NCBI RefSeq assembly: GCF_002215035.1 | Contig: NZ_NKFP01000006.1 | Location: 1,314,530-1,378,529 of the forward strand | DNA: 64,000 nt | DNA from: Leptolyngbya ohadii IS1 | GTDB lineage: Bacteria > Cyanobacteriota > Cyanobacteriia > Elainellales > Elainellaceae | Reading direction: 5' to 3' | Shown here: one piece after another, positions 1 through 9,272 of the stretch | Numbering within the stretch: position 1 is the stretch's first letter | Layout of the letters: each line of letters starts with the position of its first letter | The notes under the pieces: generated by a model | Told to the model about the DNA's origin: nothing | Database searches by the model: none | The model's input: only the letters and a program-made list of their open reading frames with translations | Position numbers and translations under genes: made by a program

Positions 1-25
1 TTTGCGTCCCTGGGATTTGTCCGAA

Positions 26-1033
26 TTATGGGCTGGATGGGTTAAAGGGCGTATAGCGTCCGCCCAGGTTTTCCACGATCGCCTTTGTGTTTGCCACCAT
101 CATTTTGACGTAGCTGTCGCCCTCGCTGCCCGGTGCGCCGATCGAGTCGGAATAGAGCTTTTGGGGAGCCAGCTTCACACCCGATTCTTCCGCTACGGTG
201 GTAATGAGCTGGGGGTTAATCGTGGTTTCTGCAAAGATGCTGGGAATGCCCAAGCCTTTCACCGATTCGACGAGCTTCTGAACCGTCTGGGCGCTGGGCT
301 GCTCCTCGGTGCTGATGCCGATCAGGGTTCCCGATACCGTTAAGCCGTAGGCATTGGCGTAGTATTGAAACGCATCGTGGGTGGTGACGAGTTTGCGGCG
401 ATCGGGCGGAATCGTGGCAACCTGTTGATCAATCCAGGTATTTAGCTGCTCTAGCTCCGCAATCAGCCGATCGGCATTTTGGGTAAACTGGGCGCGATCG
501 TCCGGCGAGAGTTCGATTAGCGCATCCCGAATGACCTGCACCATAGCGATCGTATTTTTCACATTGCCCCAAACGTGTGGATCGGGAACGGTTTGTCCTT
601 CCTTCTCCATTTCCAGCGGTTTCACGACTTCTCCGACCGCTAATTTTTTGGCGTTTGCCCCGGCGCTCTCCACCAGGCGAATCAGCCCCGGTTCCAGGTT
701 GTAGCCGTTATATAAAATAAGCTGCGCGTCTTCCATTGCCTGGGTATCTGCCGGAGTTGCTTCATAGACGTGGGGATCATCCCCTGGCTTCAAAATGCTG
801 GTGAGGTCAATTTCCTCTCCGGCAATTTCCGCTGTCCAGTCGCTAATCATTGTGCTGGTAGAAACGACGTTCGGCTTGCCATCCTCGGCGGCAGGCTGAT
901 CTGCGCCACATCCGGTTAGCCCCGCAGTCAGTCCCACTGCGCCGATCGCTATCGAAAGAAGCATATAGCGAGATAGAGCTTTTACCCCATTTCTCGCCGG
1001 AAACTGCCCAATATCTCTGTCCCTGGATTGCAT
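26..1033 (-). CDS. mntC: Manganese ABC transporter substrate-binding lipoprotein (MntC-like)
   Basis: Periplasmic metal-binding component of an ABC importer of the ZnuA/MntC (cluster A-I) family. A hydrophobic N-terminal stretch ends in a lipobox, LTGC, with the acylated Cys near residue 42, so the protein should be membrane-tethered. The family metal ligands are visible in order: His in DPHVYEA, His in DPHVWG, Glu in FAETTINP and Asp in YSDSIGAPG. The 335-residue length is normal. A GGAA-type ribosome site (AAAGGAACCG) directly precedes the ATG at 1033. It is divergent from the ATPase and permease genes, whereas the Synechocystis mntCAB genes are co-directional. Manganese rather than zinc is inferred from the lack of a His-rich loop and from resemblance to cyanobacterial MntC. 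Confidence 0.9.
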   Translation of the reverse strand: MQSRDRDIGQFPARNGVKALSRYMLLSIAIGAVGLTAGLTGCGADQPAAEDGKPNVVSTSTMISDWTAEIAGEEIDLTSILKPGDDPHVYEATPADTQAMEDAQLILYNGYNLEPGLIRLVESAGANAKKLAVGEVVKPLEMEKEGQTVPDPHVWGNVKNTIAMVQVIRDALIELSPDDRAQFTQNADRLIAELEQLNTWIDQQVATIPPDRRKLVTTHDAFQYYANAYGLTVSGTLIGISTEEQPSAQTVQKLVESVKGLGIPSIFAETTINPQLITTVAEESGVKLAPQKLYSDSIGAPGSEGDSYVKMMVANTKAIVENLGGRYTPFNPSSP

Positions 1034-1152
1034 CGGTTCCTTTCCCTTGACGGACTACAGCTTTTTCATATTGGTTTCATAATCTATGGTAGATTCGATC
1101 GTATCTTGTTTTCATATTCTTCTCATTTTCTCCTCCCCTACTCTCGCTGCTT
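1034..1152. promoter_or_regulatory. Divergent mntC / mntAB promoter region
   Basis: This 119-bp spacer separates two divergent transport genes and must hold both promoters. It contains three direct copies of TTTCATA at 1064-1070, 1075-1081 and 1110-1116. Repeated heptamers in a shared metal-transport promoter would suit a regulator site (in Synechocystis the mnt genes answer to the ManS/ManR two-component system), but assigning them to ManR is only a guess. Confidence 0.4.
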
Positions 1153-1953
1153 ATGACTGCCTCCCACTCCATTCCCTTCACTTCATCGACCCGTCGATCG
1201 GCTCGCTCGTTGACCAGCCCCCAGGTGATTGCCGTTGAAAATCTCAGTGTCCAGTACCAGTCCGCCCAGGCACTCCAAAACGTCAGCTTTACCCTGACTC
1301 CCGGACATCTGGTGGGCATCTTTGGACCTAACGGCGCAGGTAAAAGCACGCTAATTAAAGCGATGCTCGGTCTAATTCCCACCGTCTCCGGCTCTGTTCT
1401 CTACGGTGATCGGCTGCTCTCGGCTCAAAAAGAGCGAGTGGCGTATGTGCCCCAGCGATCGCAAATTGACTGGACCTTCCCTGCAACGGTTTGGGATGTA
1501 GTGCTGATGGGCAGAGTTCGCAGGACGGGCTACCTGAATCGGTTCTCAGTCACCAGCCGCCGAGCCGCTGTGGAAGCCCTGGAACGGGTGGGTATGACGC
1601 AGTTTCGCGATCGTCGGATTGGTCAGCTATCTGGTGGTCAGCAGCAGCGTGTTTTTCTCGCCCGCTCTCTGGCACAGGAAGCAGATGTATTTTGCTTTGA
1701 TGAACCCTTTGTCGGCATCGACCAAAAGACCGAAGACCTGCTGTTCGGCATCTTCCGCGAACTCGCCAATCAGGGTAAAACCGTCCTCGTCGTCAACCAC
1801 GACCTGGGTGAATCAATTACCCACTTCGATCGTCTGCTCCTGCTGAACCGCGAACTGATTGCCTACGGCGATCGAAACCAGGTGCTAACGGTCGAAAATA
1901 TGTCCCGTGCCTATGGTGGTCATGTGAGTTTCTTCGGCAAACAGGCTGCCTAA
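1153..1953 (+). CDS. mntA: Manganese ABC transporter ATP-binding protein (MntA-like)
   Basis: Cytoplasmic ATPase of the manganese importer. Walker A is GPNGAGKST (residues about 55-63), the ABC signature is LSGGQQQR, Walker B runs into CFDEP, and the switch His is in VNHDLGE. The length of 266 residues is typical. The first 25 residues are Ser/Thr-rich and probably an extension before the conserved start of the domain near VIAVENLSV. The gene is followed after 56 bp by the permease gene. That spacer carries a C-rich tandem repeat (CCGACTCCCCATTTCC-like units). Confidence 0.92.
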   Translation: MTASHSIPFTSSTRRSARSLTSPQVIAVENLSVQYQSAQALQNVSFTLTPGHLVGIFGPNGAGKSTLIKAMLGLIPTVSGSVLYGDRLLSAQKERVAYVPQRSQIDWTFPATVWDVVLMGRVRRTGYLNRFSVTSRRAAVEALERVGMTQFRDRRIGQLSGGQQQRVFLARSLAQEADVFCFDEPFVGIDQKTEDLLFGIFRELANQGKTVLVVNHDLGESITHFDRLLLLNRELIAYGDRNQVLTVENMSRAYGGHVSFFGKQAA

Positions 1954-2009
1954 CCCTCCCGACTCCCCATTTCCCGACTCCCGACTCCCCATTTCCCATC
2001 CCCACAGCT

Positions 2010-2855
2010 ATGCTCTCCCTCTTGCTTGATCCGCTTCAATACGGCTTTATGCAGCGATCGCTGGTGGTCGCCATTATCGTTGGCATTCTCTGTTCCGTGG
2101 TGGGTAGCTATCTGGTCGTGCGTCGGATGGCGCTACTGGGGGATGCAATCAGTCACTCCCTGCTGCCCGGACTGGCGATCGCGTTTATCATCGGTGCAAA
2201 CCTATACCTGGGGGCGTTTATTGCAGCGTTGCTGAGTGCGGTGATGATTAGCTGGATTCATACCCGATCGCAGATCAAGGAAGATGCGGCAATGGGGATT
2301 GTCTTCTCCGCCTTCTTTGCACTGGGAATCACGCTGATTACGATCGTCCAGAAATCCAACAAGATCGACCTGAATCACTTTCTGTTTGGCAATATTCTGG
2401 GCGTAACGCGAGGCGAGGTGCGGGATACTGCCATTATTGCGGCCCTGGTGCTGCTGGCGATCGTCCTGTTTTATAAGGAACTGCTGTTTTTCAGCTTCGA
2501 TCCGCTGGGGGCACAGGCGACAGGTCTGCCCACAAACTGGTTTGACACCGGGCTGATGGTTTTGTTTGCCCTCACGGTGGTCGCCAGCATGAAAGCGGTG
2601 GGCGTAATTCTGGTGCTGTCGCTGCTGATCACTCCCGCTGCCACTGCCTATTTATTAGTGCCAAGGCTGCATCAGGTGATGTTTGTGGGTGGGGCGATCG
2701 GCGTGGTTTCTAGCCTCAGCGGAATGTATCTCAGCTACTACTTTAATCTGCCTTCCGGGGCGGCGATCGTGCTGGTGGCATCCCTACTGTTTTTCATTGC
2801 GCTCCTGTTCAGTCCCAGTCAGGGCATTGTGGTCAAGGCGATCCAGCGGGCGTAG
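2010..2855 (+). CDS. mntB: Manganese ABC transporter permease (MntB-like)
   Basis: Integral membrane permease of the ABC-3 family, 281 residues with about eight hydrophobic helices. The family hallmark near the N-terminus (VVGSYLVVRRMALLGDAISHSLLPG is the region at residues about 30-54) is well conserved. It is co-oriented with the ATPase gene just upstream, so the two probably form one transcript, and the divergent mntC supplies the binding protein. Cluster membership favours manganese, but zinc or iron cannot be excluded by sequence alone. Confidence 0.9.
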   Translation: MLSLLLDPLQYGFMQRSLVVAIIVGILCSVVGSYLVVRRMALLGDAISHSLLPGLAIAFIIGANLYLGAFIAALLSAVMISWIHTRSQIKEDAAMGIVFSAFFALGITLITIVQKSNKIDLNHFLFGNILGVTRGEVRDTAIIAALVLLAIVLFYKELLFFSFDPLGAQATGLPTNWFDTGLMVLFALTVVASMKAVGVILVLSLLITPAATAYLLVPRLHQVMFVGGAIGVVSSLSGMYLSYYFNLPSGAAIVLVASLLFFIALLFSPSQGIVVKAIQRA

Positions 2856-2876
2856 GACTCGATTCGCAATAATAAA

Positions 2877-2899
2877 CCCCCTGACTAAGCGTGAGGGGG
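2877..2899. terminator. Hairpin between convergent mntB and petG
   Basis: Arms CCCCCT (2877-2882) and AGGGGG (2894-2899) flank an 11-nt loop, 22 bp after the mntB stop. A T-rich stretch follows about 16 nt later, so it is an imperfect intrinsic terminator. It lies between two convergent genes and could serve mntB. Confidence 0.5.
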
Positions 2900-2993
2900 A
2901 TTGCAGCAACAGTTATTTTTTGCTGGGTTATCTCTACAGGAGTAATTTCCGGAGACTTCCCAGATTTTTGCCAAACGTTTTTCTGCAAGAAAA

Positions 2994-3107
2994 CTACAGG
3001 TTAAGCTGGTTGCCCCGCTTGTATTGCAGGTATGCAGCCACAAACAAACCTGCCAGGGTGACAGGGATCAAACCCAGCACAATACCAGAAAGTAACGGTT
3101 CTACCAC
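2994..3107 (-). CDS. petG: Cytochrome b6f complex subunit V (PetG)
   Basis: A 37-residue protein that is essentially one transmembrane helix. It begins [18 protein letters not shown] and ends with [12 protein letters not shown], the invariant ends of PetG. It stabilises the cytochrome b6f complex in the thylakoid membrane. The start is GTG (rather than ATG), supported by a TTAGGAGA ribosome site about 7 nt upstream. It lies on the minus strand, convergent with mntB and divergent from the cytochrome gene, as small photosynthetic subunits often are. The gene is short and easily missed, but the identification is secure. Confidence 0.95.
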   Translation of the reverse strand: MVEPLLSGIVLGLIPVTLAGLFVAAYLQYKRGNQLNL

Positions 3108-3492
3108 AGCTTTATCTCCTAATCTCCCTATGAATCTTAGCAAACCGGGCGACATTGCCGCGCCTTAACGGTTTTTAGTCTTCTTTCATAATCCCTGAAG
3201 TCTGCCCAATTTGAAAATAATGCTGTGTAAATTTAAAATAAGAAGCAGTAAGATTGAGGTAGGGTGAGGCTTTCAGATAATTTAGCTGGGTGCCGATCTG
3301 GCGTTTGCCGCATTTCCATCCCTGAGTAGAAATGTCCAAACATTAAAATATGCTTAGCTATAAGGTGAAGTAAGTTAAATTCCTAAAATATATTGTTATC
3401 TAGACTGTCTCCTCTAGATCGTTCCATCGGGATTGTCTCACTTGAGCGATCGACTGATTTTTGACTGATTTTTTAAGCTTGCCGTTTTCCCC
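3108..3492. other. Divergent spacer between petG and cytM
   Basis: AT-rich, 385 bp, with no convincing reading frame. It must contain both promoters. Just before the cytochrome gene there is a short direct repeat (GACTGATTTTT twice, about 3448-3471). No other structured element was seen. Confidence 0.4.
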
Positions 3493-3909
3493 TTGCCTGA
3501 TTGGGCTACTCCCTTGACTAAAGAGCTTTTGGAAAAACCCTTAACTACAACCCCGCCCGAATCGCCGGTGCAGAGAACAGTGGTCACACTGCTGGCTGTT
3601 CTGCTGCTGGTTGTACTTGCTTTTCTAGGTGTCCATTTACTTCGTGAAACCGATCCCTACGTTAAAGATGTGTTAGCTCAGGCTGGTGATGTCCAAAGAG
3701 GGGAAGTCATGTTTCAGATGAACTGTGCGGGCTGTCATGGGTTTGATGCCAGTGGTCTGGTCGGACCCAATCTGCACCGCGTTGCCTCTCGTAAATCTCG
3801 CATTGGACTCATTCATCAGGTGACTAGTGGCTCCACGCCACCGATGCCCCAGTTTCAGCCCAGTCCTCAGGAAATGGCAGATTTACTGGAGTATCTGGAA
3901 AGTCTGTAA
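3493..3909 (+). CDS. cytM: Cytochrome c-M (CytM), membrane-anchored c-type cytochrome
   Basis: A small c-type cytochrome with an N-terminal hydrophobic anchor (residues about 30-50) and one heme site CAGCH (MNCAGCHGF, about residues 76-84). The axial Met is in TPPMPQFQPS. The C-terminal pattern, with LIHQVTSG followed by PPMP and EMADLLEYLE, matches cyanobacterial CytM. CytM is known to modulate photosynthetic and respiratory electron flow under stress or in the dark. The annotated start is TTG at 3493, with another in-frame TTG at 3514. No strong ribosome site decides between them, so the first 7-10 residues are uncertain. It sits divergent from petG. Confidence 0.85.
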   Translation: MPDWATPLTKELLEKPLTTTPPESPVQRTVVTLLAVLLLVVLAFLGVHLLRETDPYVKDVLAQAGDVQRGEVMFQMNCAGCHGFDASGLVGPNLHRVASRKSRIGLIHQVTSGSTPPMPQFQPSPQEMADLLEYLESL

Positions 3910-4018
3910 AAAAGTGCCCTGAAGCAAAGGCTACGAAGCAAAGGACATAGAGAAGAAGTCGCGAAGAAAAGACGATCGCGAAACTAAACGCGCATCGGAA
4001 CACATAATTAACACCTTC

Positions 4019-4435
4019 CTACGAGTCATCCTTTTCGATCGCCGATCGGCTCCAGTTCCCCTCTGGCAAAATCACGCCGCCTAGCGCTTCTACCTGTTCC
4101 TGCGTCATCTCGTAGATCCATGCCCTGCCTAAGGGCTGCTGATGCAGGTCAAACGTTTCGATTTCTCTGCGCTGATATTCGTTTTGCTCAACTGGGCGAT
4201 CGGGCTGATACTCTTCCAGTTCGTCCAGCAGGGTCAGCGCTTCCGGATCTTCAAAGGTGAAGAGATAGCCGCGCACCGGATCACGTCCTGGCAAGATCGC
4301 CGGGTAGCCTACGGGCAAATCGTATAGGGTACCGTAAACGATCGCCTCCTGCATTTCAACCAGGTAGGGGGCACAGTAGCGATCGAAATATTTCTCTCCC
4401 GGTTTCAGACTGCCGTAAACAAAGACTCGCAGCAT
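4019..4435 (-). CDS. Gamma-glutamylcyclotransferase-like (AIG2/GGCT fold) protein
   Basis: A 138-residue single-domain protein of the GGCT/AIG2 family. The N-terminal VFVYGSLKPGE matches the substrate-binding YGSL motif, and an acidic stretch LDELEEYQP holds the candidate catalytic Glu. Family members act on gamma-glutamyl or other amide-linked amino acids, but the substrate here is unknown. It stands alone between cytM and a divergent solute-binding protein gene. Confidence 0.75.
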   Translation of the reverse strand: MLRVFVYGSLKPGEKYFDRYCAPYLVEMQEAIVYGTLYDLPVGYPAILPGRDPVRGYLFTFEDPEALTLLDELEEYQPDRPVEQNEYQRREIETFDLHQQPLGRAWIYEMTQEQVEALGGVILPEGNWSRSAIEKDDS

Positions 4436-4583
4436 TGTTTTAATATCCGATCGTCTTCATGGGCGATTCAACGAGCGACTCGATGGATGACCGCTCTCAA
4501 GAACACCTACCCCTTTAGGCAGACTACAGCGAAAATAGAGAAATCTTCAAACCTCTCAATCCGCTGATTCGGGTGGGCTGGCA

Positions 4584-5903
4584 ATGGTGAAACCGTTCTC
4601 TCGTCCTCTTTTCCACAATTTTCGCGACGCAGCACACTGGCTCAAAAAGCCCCTCGTCTGGGTGGGACTGGCAGTTCTATTGGGCTTCTCGATCGTCTGG
4701 TTTTCGCCATCTGCCCGCACTCAGGAGCCAATTCACATCAGTCTTCTAACCTCTGCCCTCGATGCTGCCCAGGGTCAAAACTTGGTGAAAGCTTTTGAAG
4801 CGGAAAATCCCGACATCAAGATTGATGTAGTCGAGGGACCCAACGCCTCTAATCTGATCGAAGACCTTTACACCTCATCGTTTTTGCTGGGCGATTCTCC
4901 CTACGATCTGGTGATGATGGATATCGTCTGGCTGCCCAAGTTTGCCGCCGCTGGATGGCTGATGGACTTGACCGATCGCCTCACCCCGGAAGACATCGCG
5001 GATCTGATGCCCGGCGATCTGGCAGGGGGACGCTATCAGGATCGACTGTATCGCCTCCCGATTCGATCGGATGGCGGCATGATCTATTACCGTCAAGACC
5101 TACTGGAGCAGGCAGGGATTCAGCCTCCTACCACGTTTGATCAGCTCATCACCGCCGCGAAACAGCTTCAGGAGTCTAAAGCGGTTCCCTGGGGCTATGT
5201 CTGGCAGGGACGCCAGTATGAGGGACTTCCCGCCATGTTTGTGGAAGTGCTGGCAGGGTTTGGCGGATTCTGGGTCGATCCAAAAACCCAGGAAGTGGGG
5301 ATCGATCGCCCTGAGGCAGTTCGGGCACTCCAGTTCTTGAAAGGAACAATTGATCAAAGAATTGCCCCACCGGGAGTCACGACTTTCCAGGAGGAAGAAA
5401 CCCGACGGCTGTTCCAGAATGGGCAGGTGGCATTTCTGCGAAACTGGCCCTACGTCTATCCCCTAGCTAGCGCAGACGATTCCCCTGTAAAGGGCAAATT
5501 TGCCGTGATGCCTATGGTTCATGCAGAAGGATTCCAGAGTGGAGCCTGTCTGGGGGGCTGGGGTATCGGGATTGCGAAAAGCACCCCTCACCCGGAAGCT
5601 GCCTGGCGCGTGGCGCAGTTCTATGCCAGTGCTGCTGCTCAAAAAATGGCGGCACTCGAAAACGGCTACCTTCCCACCCGTCGATCGGTTTATGCCGATC
5701 TGGAAGTTCTGGCAAAATATCCCTACTTTGCTTCCATGCAGCAGGTCGTAGAACGGGCAGTCCTGCGTCCGCCGATCGCCCAATATGCCCAGGCGTCCGA
5801 TATTCTTCAGCGATATCTCAGTGCGGCACTGACCGAACGAATGTCTCTGGAAGCGGCACTTCAGGCAGCAGCCCAGGAAACGCGATCGCTGCTCAAAACT
5901 TAG
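4584..5903 (+). CDS. Sugar-type ABC transporter substrate-binding protein
   Basis: Extracellular solute-binding protein family 1, 439 residues. A single hydrophobic segment (residues about 24-45) acts as a signal sequence or anchor, with no clear lipobox. The family pattern is visible: an N-terminal lobe after QEPIHISLLTSAL, DLVMMDIVWLPKFA, the hinge region and the C-terminal GACLGGWGIGIAKSTPHPEAA. It resembles cyanobacterial proteins that bind disaccharides or compatible solutes (trehalose, glucosylglycerol, sucrose). No permease or ATPase gene lies nearby, so the rest of the transporter must be elsewhere. Confidence 0.8.
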   Translation: MVKPFSRPLFHNFRDAAHWLKKPLVWVGLAVLLGFSIVWFSPSARTQEPIHISLLTSALDAAQGQNLVKAFEAENPDIKIDVVEGPNASNLIEDLYTSSFLLGDSPYDLVMMDIVWLPKFAAAGWLMDLTDRLTPEDIADLMPGDLAGGRYQDRLYRLPIRSDGGMIYYRQDLLEQAGIQPPTTFDQLITAAKQLQESKAVPWGYVWQGRQYEGLPAMFVEVLAGFGGFWVDPKTQEVGIDRPEAVRALQFLKGTIDQRIAPPGVTTFQEEETRRLFQNGQVAFLRNWPYVYPLASADDSPVKGKFAVMPMVHAEGFQSGACLGGWGIGIAKSTPHPEAAWRVAQFYASAAAQKMAALENGYLPTRRSVYADLEVLAKYPYFASMQQVVERAVLRPPIAQYAQASDILQRYLSAALTERMSLEAALQAAAQETRSLLKT

Positions 5904-6247
5904 AGCTTAATCTAGGGTTTAACTTGGGCTGAACCTAGGGCTGAACCTAGGGCTGAAGCTGTGCCGACAAAATCTATCCCCTGGGGGAAACAAAGCCAAA
6001 CAGCAAGTCGCTATGATGCTGGCATTCAATCGATCGCCTTTCCCCTTGAGGATTGGCGACTGCCTTTGAGAGTCAGGCAGACCGAAGACAGCAAAATGTC
6101 GGGTTAAGGATTAACTCATTTCTCACCCGATGGTAGGTTATTCAGTTGCATAGTGACCCAACTGATGAGTTCTGCTGCCGTTCGATCGCTTGCCAAGTTC
6201 CTGAGCAAGGAGCCACTTTCCCTCTGGTTCGCAGAGCTATCCTCAAC
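5904..6247. other. Spacer with short tandem repeat
   Basis: Separates two convergent genes. Near its start a 12-bp unit (CCTAGGGCTGAA and variants) is repeated about three times at 5912-5960. No gene or clear terminator was recognised in the rest. Confidence 0.45.
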
Positions 6248-6976
6248 TCAGGCGATTTCGTCTTCCTGGGAGGGTAAGGCGGGCAGTTCCAGACAGTAGC
6301 CTGCGCCATAGACTGTTTTGATATAGCGCGGATGACGTGGATCTGGCTCCAGCTTAGTTCTCAAGTGACGGACGTGAACCCGGATGGTCTCGATATCGTC
6401 GTTCGGGTCGTAGCCCCAGACTTCCTTGAGGATCTCGCTGGGAGAAACTGTCTGTCCGTGGCGCTGAAGCAGGCAGTGCAGCAACTCAAACTCCAGGTGG
6501 GTGAGTTTGACGGTCTGATCAAACCAGATTGCCTCTAACCGTTCGGGAACCAGGGTTAGCGGTCCGTAATTCAGGATTTCGCTGTGCTTGGCAGCCTGGG
6601 GAATGCGATCGGTTCGTCGCAGAAGGGCACGCACCCGTGCCAGCATTTCTTCAATCTCGAAGGGCTTGGTTAGATAGTCGTCTGCCCCCGCGTTAAAGCC
6701 TTCCACCTTGTCCTGAGTTTGTCCCAAGGCAGTGAGCATCAGGACAGGAATATCGGCGGTGCGTTCATCCCGTCGTAAACGCTGACATACGGTAAACCCA
6801 TCGACCTTAGGCAGCATCAGATCCAGCATGATCAGGTCTGGAATCAACTGGAGAGCAAGGGCTTGTCCTTTGATGCCATCGGGAGCCTGACTGACGTCGT
6901 AGCCAGCCATCTCCAGGTTTACGGCAACGAGTTCGGCAATTGCGGGGTCATCATCGATGACAAGTATACGAGGCAT
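6248..6976 (-). CDS. rpaA: Response regulator RpaA, circadian output regulator
   Basis: An OmpR/PhoB-type response regulator of 242 residues. The receiver domain (1-120) has the acidic pair VIDDDP, phospho-acceptor Asp in [13 protein letters not shown] (about residue 53), Thr in LMLTALG and Lys in YLTKPFE. The winged-helix domain (about 135-230) ends with [19 protein letters not shown]. The string [20 protein letters not shown] and the winged-helix sequence are nearly diagnostic of RpaA. RpaA is phosphorylated through SasA/CikA and drives circadian and day-night gene expression. It is transcribed alone. Confidence 0.93.
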   Translation of the reverse strand: MPRILVIDDDPAIAELVAVNLEMAGYDVSQAPDGIKGQALALQLIPDLIMLDLMLPKVDGFTVCQRLRRDERTADIPVLMLTALGQTQDKVEGFNAGADDYLTKPFEIEEMLARVRALLRRTDRIPQAAKHSEILNYGPLTLVPERLEAIWFDQTVKLTHLEFELLHCLLQRHGQTVSPSEILKEVWGYDPNDDIETIRVHVRHLRTKLEPDPRHPRYIKTVYGAGYCLELPALPSQEDEIA

Positions 6977-7547
6977 CTTTTAAAGAGTTTTGATAGGGCT
7001 GTTATAGAACATCTTGAGGAATGAAAAGATTCCTGTACAGATTATAAGCAAGGATCTTTAATTCTTTCTTAGCGCATGAATCTTAATCAAAATGTTTCTA
7101 AAGTCTACTTTTTGCTAAAAATAATGTCCTCTCGAAATATATCGCAACATAGCCTTAATTTGTGGGTAAACTCCGAGAGTAATACCTAAGAGCGCTCAGA
7201 TCCTCTGAACTGGTTCGTTACAGCGCTGGCTCATCGCACCAGAAGGCTCCTTTCTGGGTCTTTTTCAAATGAGCGGGGCAAAAACCATAGTTTAAAGTAA
7301 AGGGTCAGGGGAAAACGAATAGCGACAAAAGCTCAAATTTTTGGATAGCGTTAGCGAAACTCGCTTTTAACAATTGAGTCTGGCAATTGGTTTCAACAAT
7401 CGCTTAAGCTATAGTTACCTTTGTGACAAAAATTGATAAGCTCACCTAATAAGTAAATTTGCTTATTAAAACTTTACAAAAGGGTAGTCAACAGGGCAAT
7501 AATGGTGTATCGACAGGAAATGCTCGCCCGCTAGTGAGGAAACAGAC
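6977..7547. promoter_or_regulatory. Divergent rpaA / flv4 control region with 22-bp palindrome
   Basis: A 571-bp AT-rich spacer between divergent rpaA and flv4. At 7447-7468 lies an almost perfect palindrome, TAATAAGTAAATTTGCTTATTA with one mismatched pair, ending 79 bp before the flv4 ATG. This is a plausible operator or promoter-overlapping site for the flv4 operon. It does not match the NtcA box. In Synechocystis the operon is induced by low inorganic carbon through NdhR and tuned by an antisense RNA, but no counterpart could be confirmed here. Confidence 0.5.
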
Positions 7548-9272
7548 ATGGTGGTACTTGCTGAGCGCATTCAAAGCCGCTTAACGCTTCAAACTTTAGA
7601 AATCGCCGATAATACGACCGCAATTCGCTCCCTCGACTGGGATCGCGATCGGTTTGACATTGAATTTGAGCTACAAAACGGAACAACCTATAACTCCTTT
7701 CTGATTCGGGGAGAAAAAATAGCGTTAGTCGATACCTCCCATGAGAAGTTTCGTGAGCTTTACTTCGATACGCTGACCGGACTGATTGATCCCAGCCAGA
7801 TCAGCTACCTAATCGTCAGCCACACCGAGCCGGATCACAGCGGTTTAATTAAGGATCTGCTTCAGATTGCGCCTCACATCACCGTTGTTGGTTCTAAGGT
7901 TGCCATTCAGTTTCTGGAAGATCTGGTGCATACGCCTTTTGAGCGGCTTCAGGTCAAGAGCGGCGATCGGCTAGATCTGGGCAACGGGCACGAACTGGAG
8001 TTTGTCTCGGCTCCTAACCTGCACTGGCCCGACACGATCCTCACCTTCGACCACAAAACCAGCACCCTTTACACCTGCGATGTGTTTGGGATGCACTACT
8101 GCGACGACTACAGCTACGACGAAGACCTGGAACTGCTGGAGGCGGATTACAAGCTTTACTACGACTGCCTCATGGGTCCCAATGCTCGATCGGTGCTGGC
8201 AGCCCTGAAGCGCATGGGAGATTTGCCGACGGTTCAGACGATCGCGACGGGACACGGACCGCTGCTGAAGCACCACATCCCCGAACTGGTGGGACGCTAC
8301 CGGGAATGGAGCCAGGCACAGGCAAAAGCCGAAACGATGGTTGCCATCTTCTATGCGGCGGACTACGGCTACAGCGATGAACTGGCAAATGCGATCGGGC
8401 AGGGTATCCACAAAACAGGCGTAGGCGTTGAACTGATCGACCTCAGCACCGCAGAGCCACACGAAATCACGGAAATGGTAGGCATGGCAGCAGGGATCGT
8501 GATTGGGATGCCACCCCAGTCCGGAACGCTAGCCAATCCGGATGCTCTGCTGGGCACCATTCTCGGAGCGGTGAACTCTAAGCAGACCGTGGGTTTGTTT
8601 GAGACGGGCGGCGGCGATGATGTATCGGTTTATCCCCTGCGAAATCGCTTCCGGGAAGTGGGCGTCCGCGAGGCTTTCCCGCCGATTCTAATCAAAGAAA
8701 CGCCGAACGAAAGCACGTTCCAGCTCTGCGATGAAGCCGGAACTGACCTCGGACAGTGGCTCACCCGCGATCGCACCGTCAAGCAGATGAAGGCGATCGA
8801 CAACGATCTGGATAAAGCCTTGGGACGGCTCAGCGGCGGACTCTACATCATTACGGCAAAGAAGGGCGGTATTTCCAGCGCGATGCTGGCATCCTGGGTT
8901 GCACAGGCGAGTCTGAAGCCTCTGGGCGTTTCGATTGCGGTCGCCAAAGACCGGGCGATCGAGTCCTTTATGCATGTGGGCGATCGGTTTGTTCTGAACG
9001 TGCTGGAGGAGGGCAACTATCAAACCCTGATGAAGCATTTCCTCAAGCGGTTTGCGCCGGGAGCCGATCGTTTTGCGGGAGTGAAGACCTATCCAGCGGC
9101 AAACGGTTCGCCCATTCTGGCGGATTCTCTGGCGTATCTGGAGTGCGAGGTAGTCAGCCGAATGGAATGCAGCGATCACTGGATTGTTTACAGCACGATT
9201 CAGGCAGGTCGCGTTTCCAAAGTAGATGGACTGACAGCAGTTCACCATCGCAAGGTGGGCAACCACTATTAA
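7548..9272 (+). CDS. flv4: Flavodiiron protein Flv4
   Basis: A class C flavodiiron protein of 574 residues. It has a metallo-beta-lactamase-like diiron domain (1-250), a flavodoxin domain (about 260-405) and a C-terminal flavin reductase domain (about 425-574). The diiron ligands are canonical: HTEPDH (near residue 92), NLHWPD, the Asp of TCDVFG and TGHGPLL. Together with an Flv2-type partner and the intervening membrane protein, this marks it as Flv4 of the flv4-sll0218-flv2 operon. In Synechocystis this operon protects photosystem II by acting as an electron sink under low CO2. AGGAAA precedes the ATG at good spacing. Confidence 0.92.
   Translation: MVVLAERIQSRLTLQTLEIADNTTAIRSLDWDRDRFDIEFELQNGTTYNSFLIRGEKIALVDTSHEKFRELYFDTLTGLIDPSQISYLIVSHTEPDHSGLIKDLLQIAPHITVVGSKVAIQFLEDLVHTPFERLQVKSGDRLDLGNGHELEFVSAPNLHWPDTILTFDHKTSTLYTCDVFGMHYCDDYSYDEDLELLEADYKLYYDCLMGPNARSVLAALKRMGDLPTVQTIATGHGPLLKHHIPELVGRYREWSQAQAKAETMVAIFYAADYGYSDELANAIGQGIHKTGVGVELIDLSTAEPHEITEMVGMAAGIVIGMPPQSGTLANPDALLGTILGAVNSKQTVGLFETGGGDDVSVYPLRNRFREVGVREAFPPILIKETPNESTFQLCDEAGTDLGQWLTRDRTVKQMKAIDNDLDKALGRLSGGLYIITAKKGGISSAMLASWVAQASLKPLGVSIAVAKDRAIESFMHVGDRFVLNVLEEGNYQTLMKHFLKRFAPGADRFAGVKTYPAANGSPILADSLAYLECEVVSRMECSDHWIVYSTIQAGRVSKVDGLTAVHHRKVGNHY

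Noticed and set aside
7447-7468. NtcA-binding site
   Set aside because: The GTA-N8-TAC spacing is not met (it reads GTA-N8-TAT) and the palindrome symmetry differs from the NtcA box.
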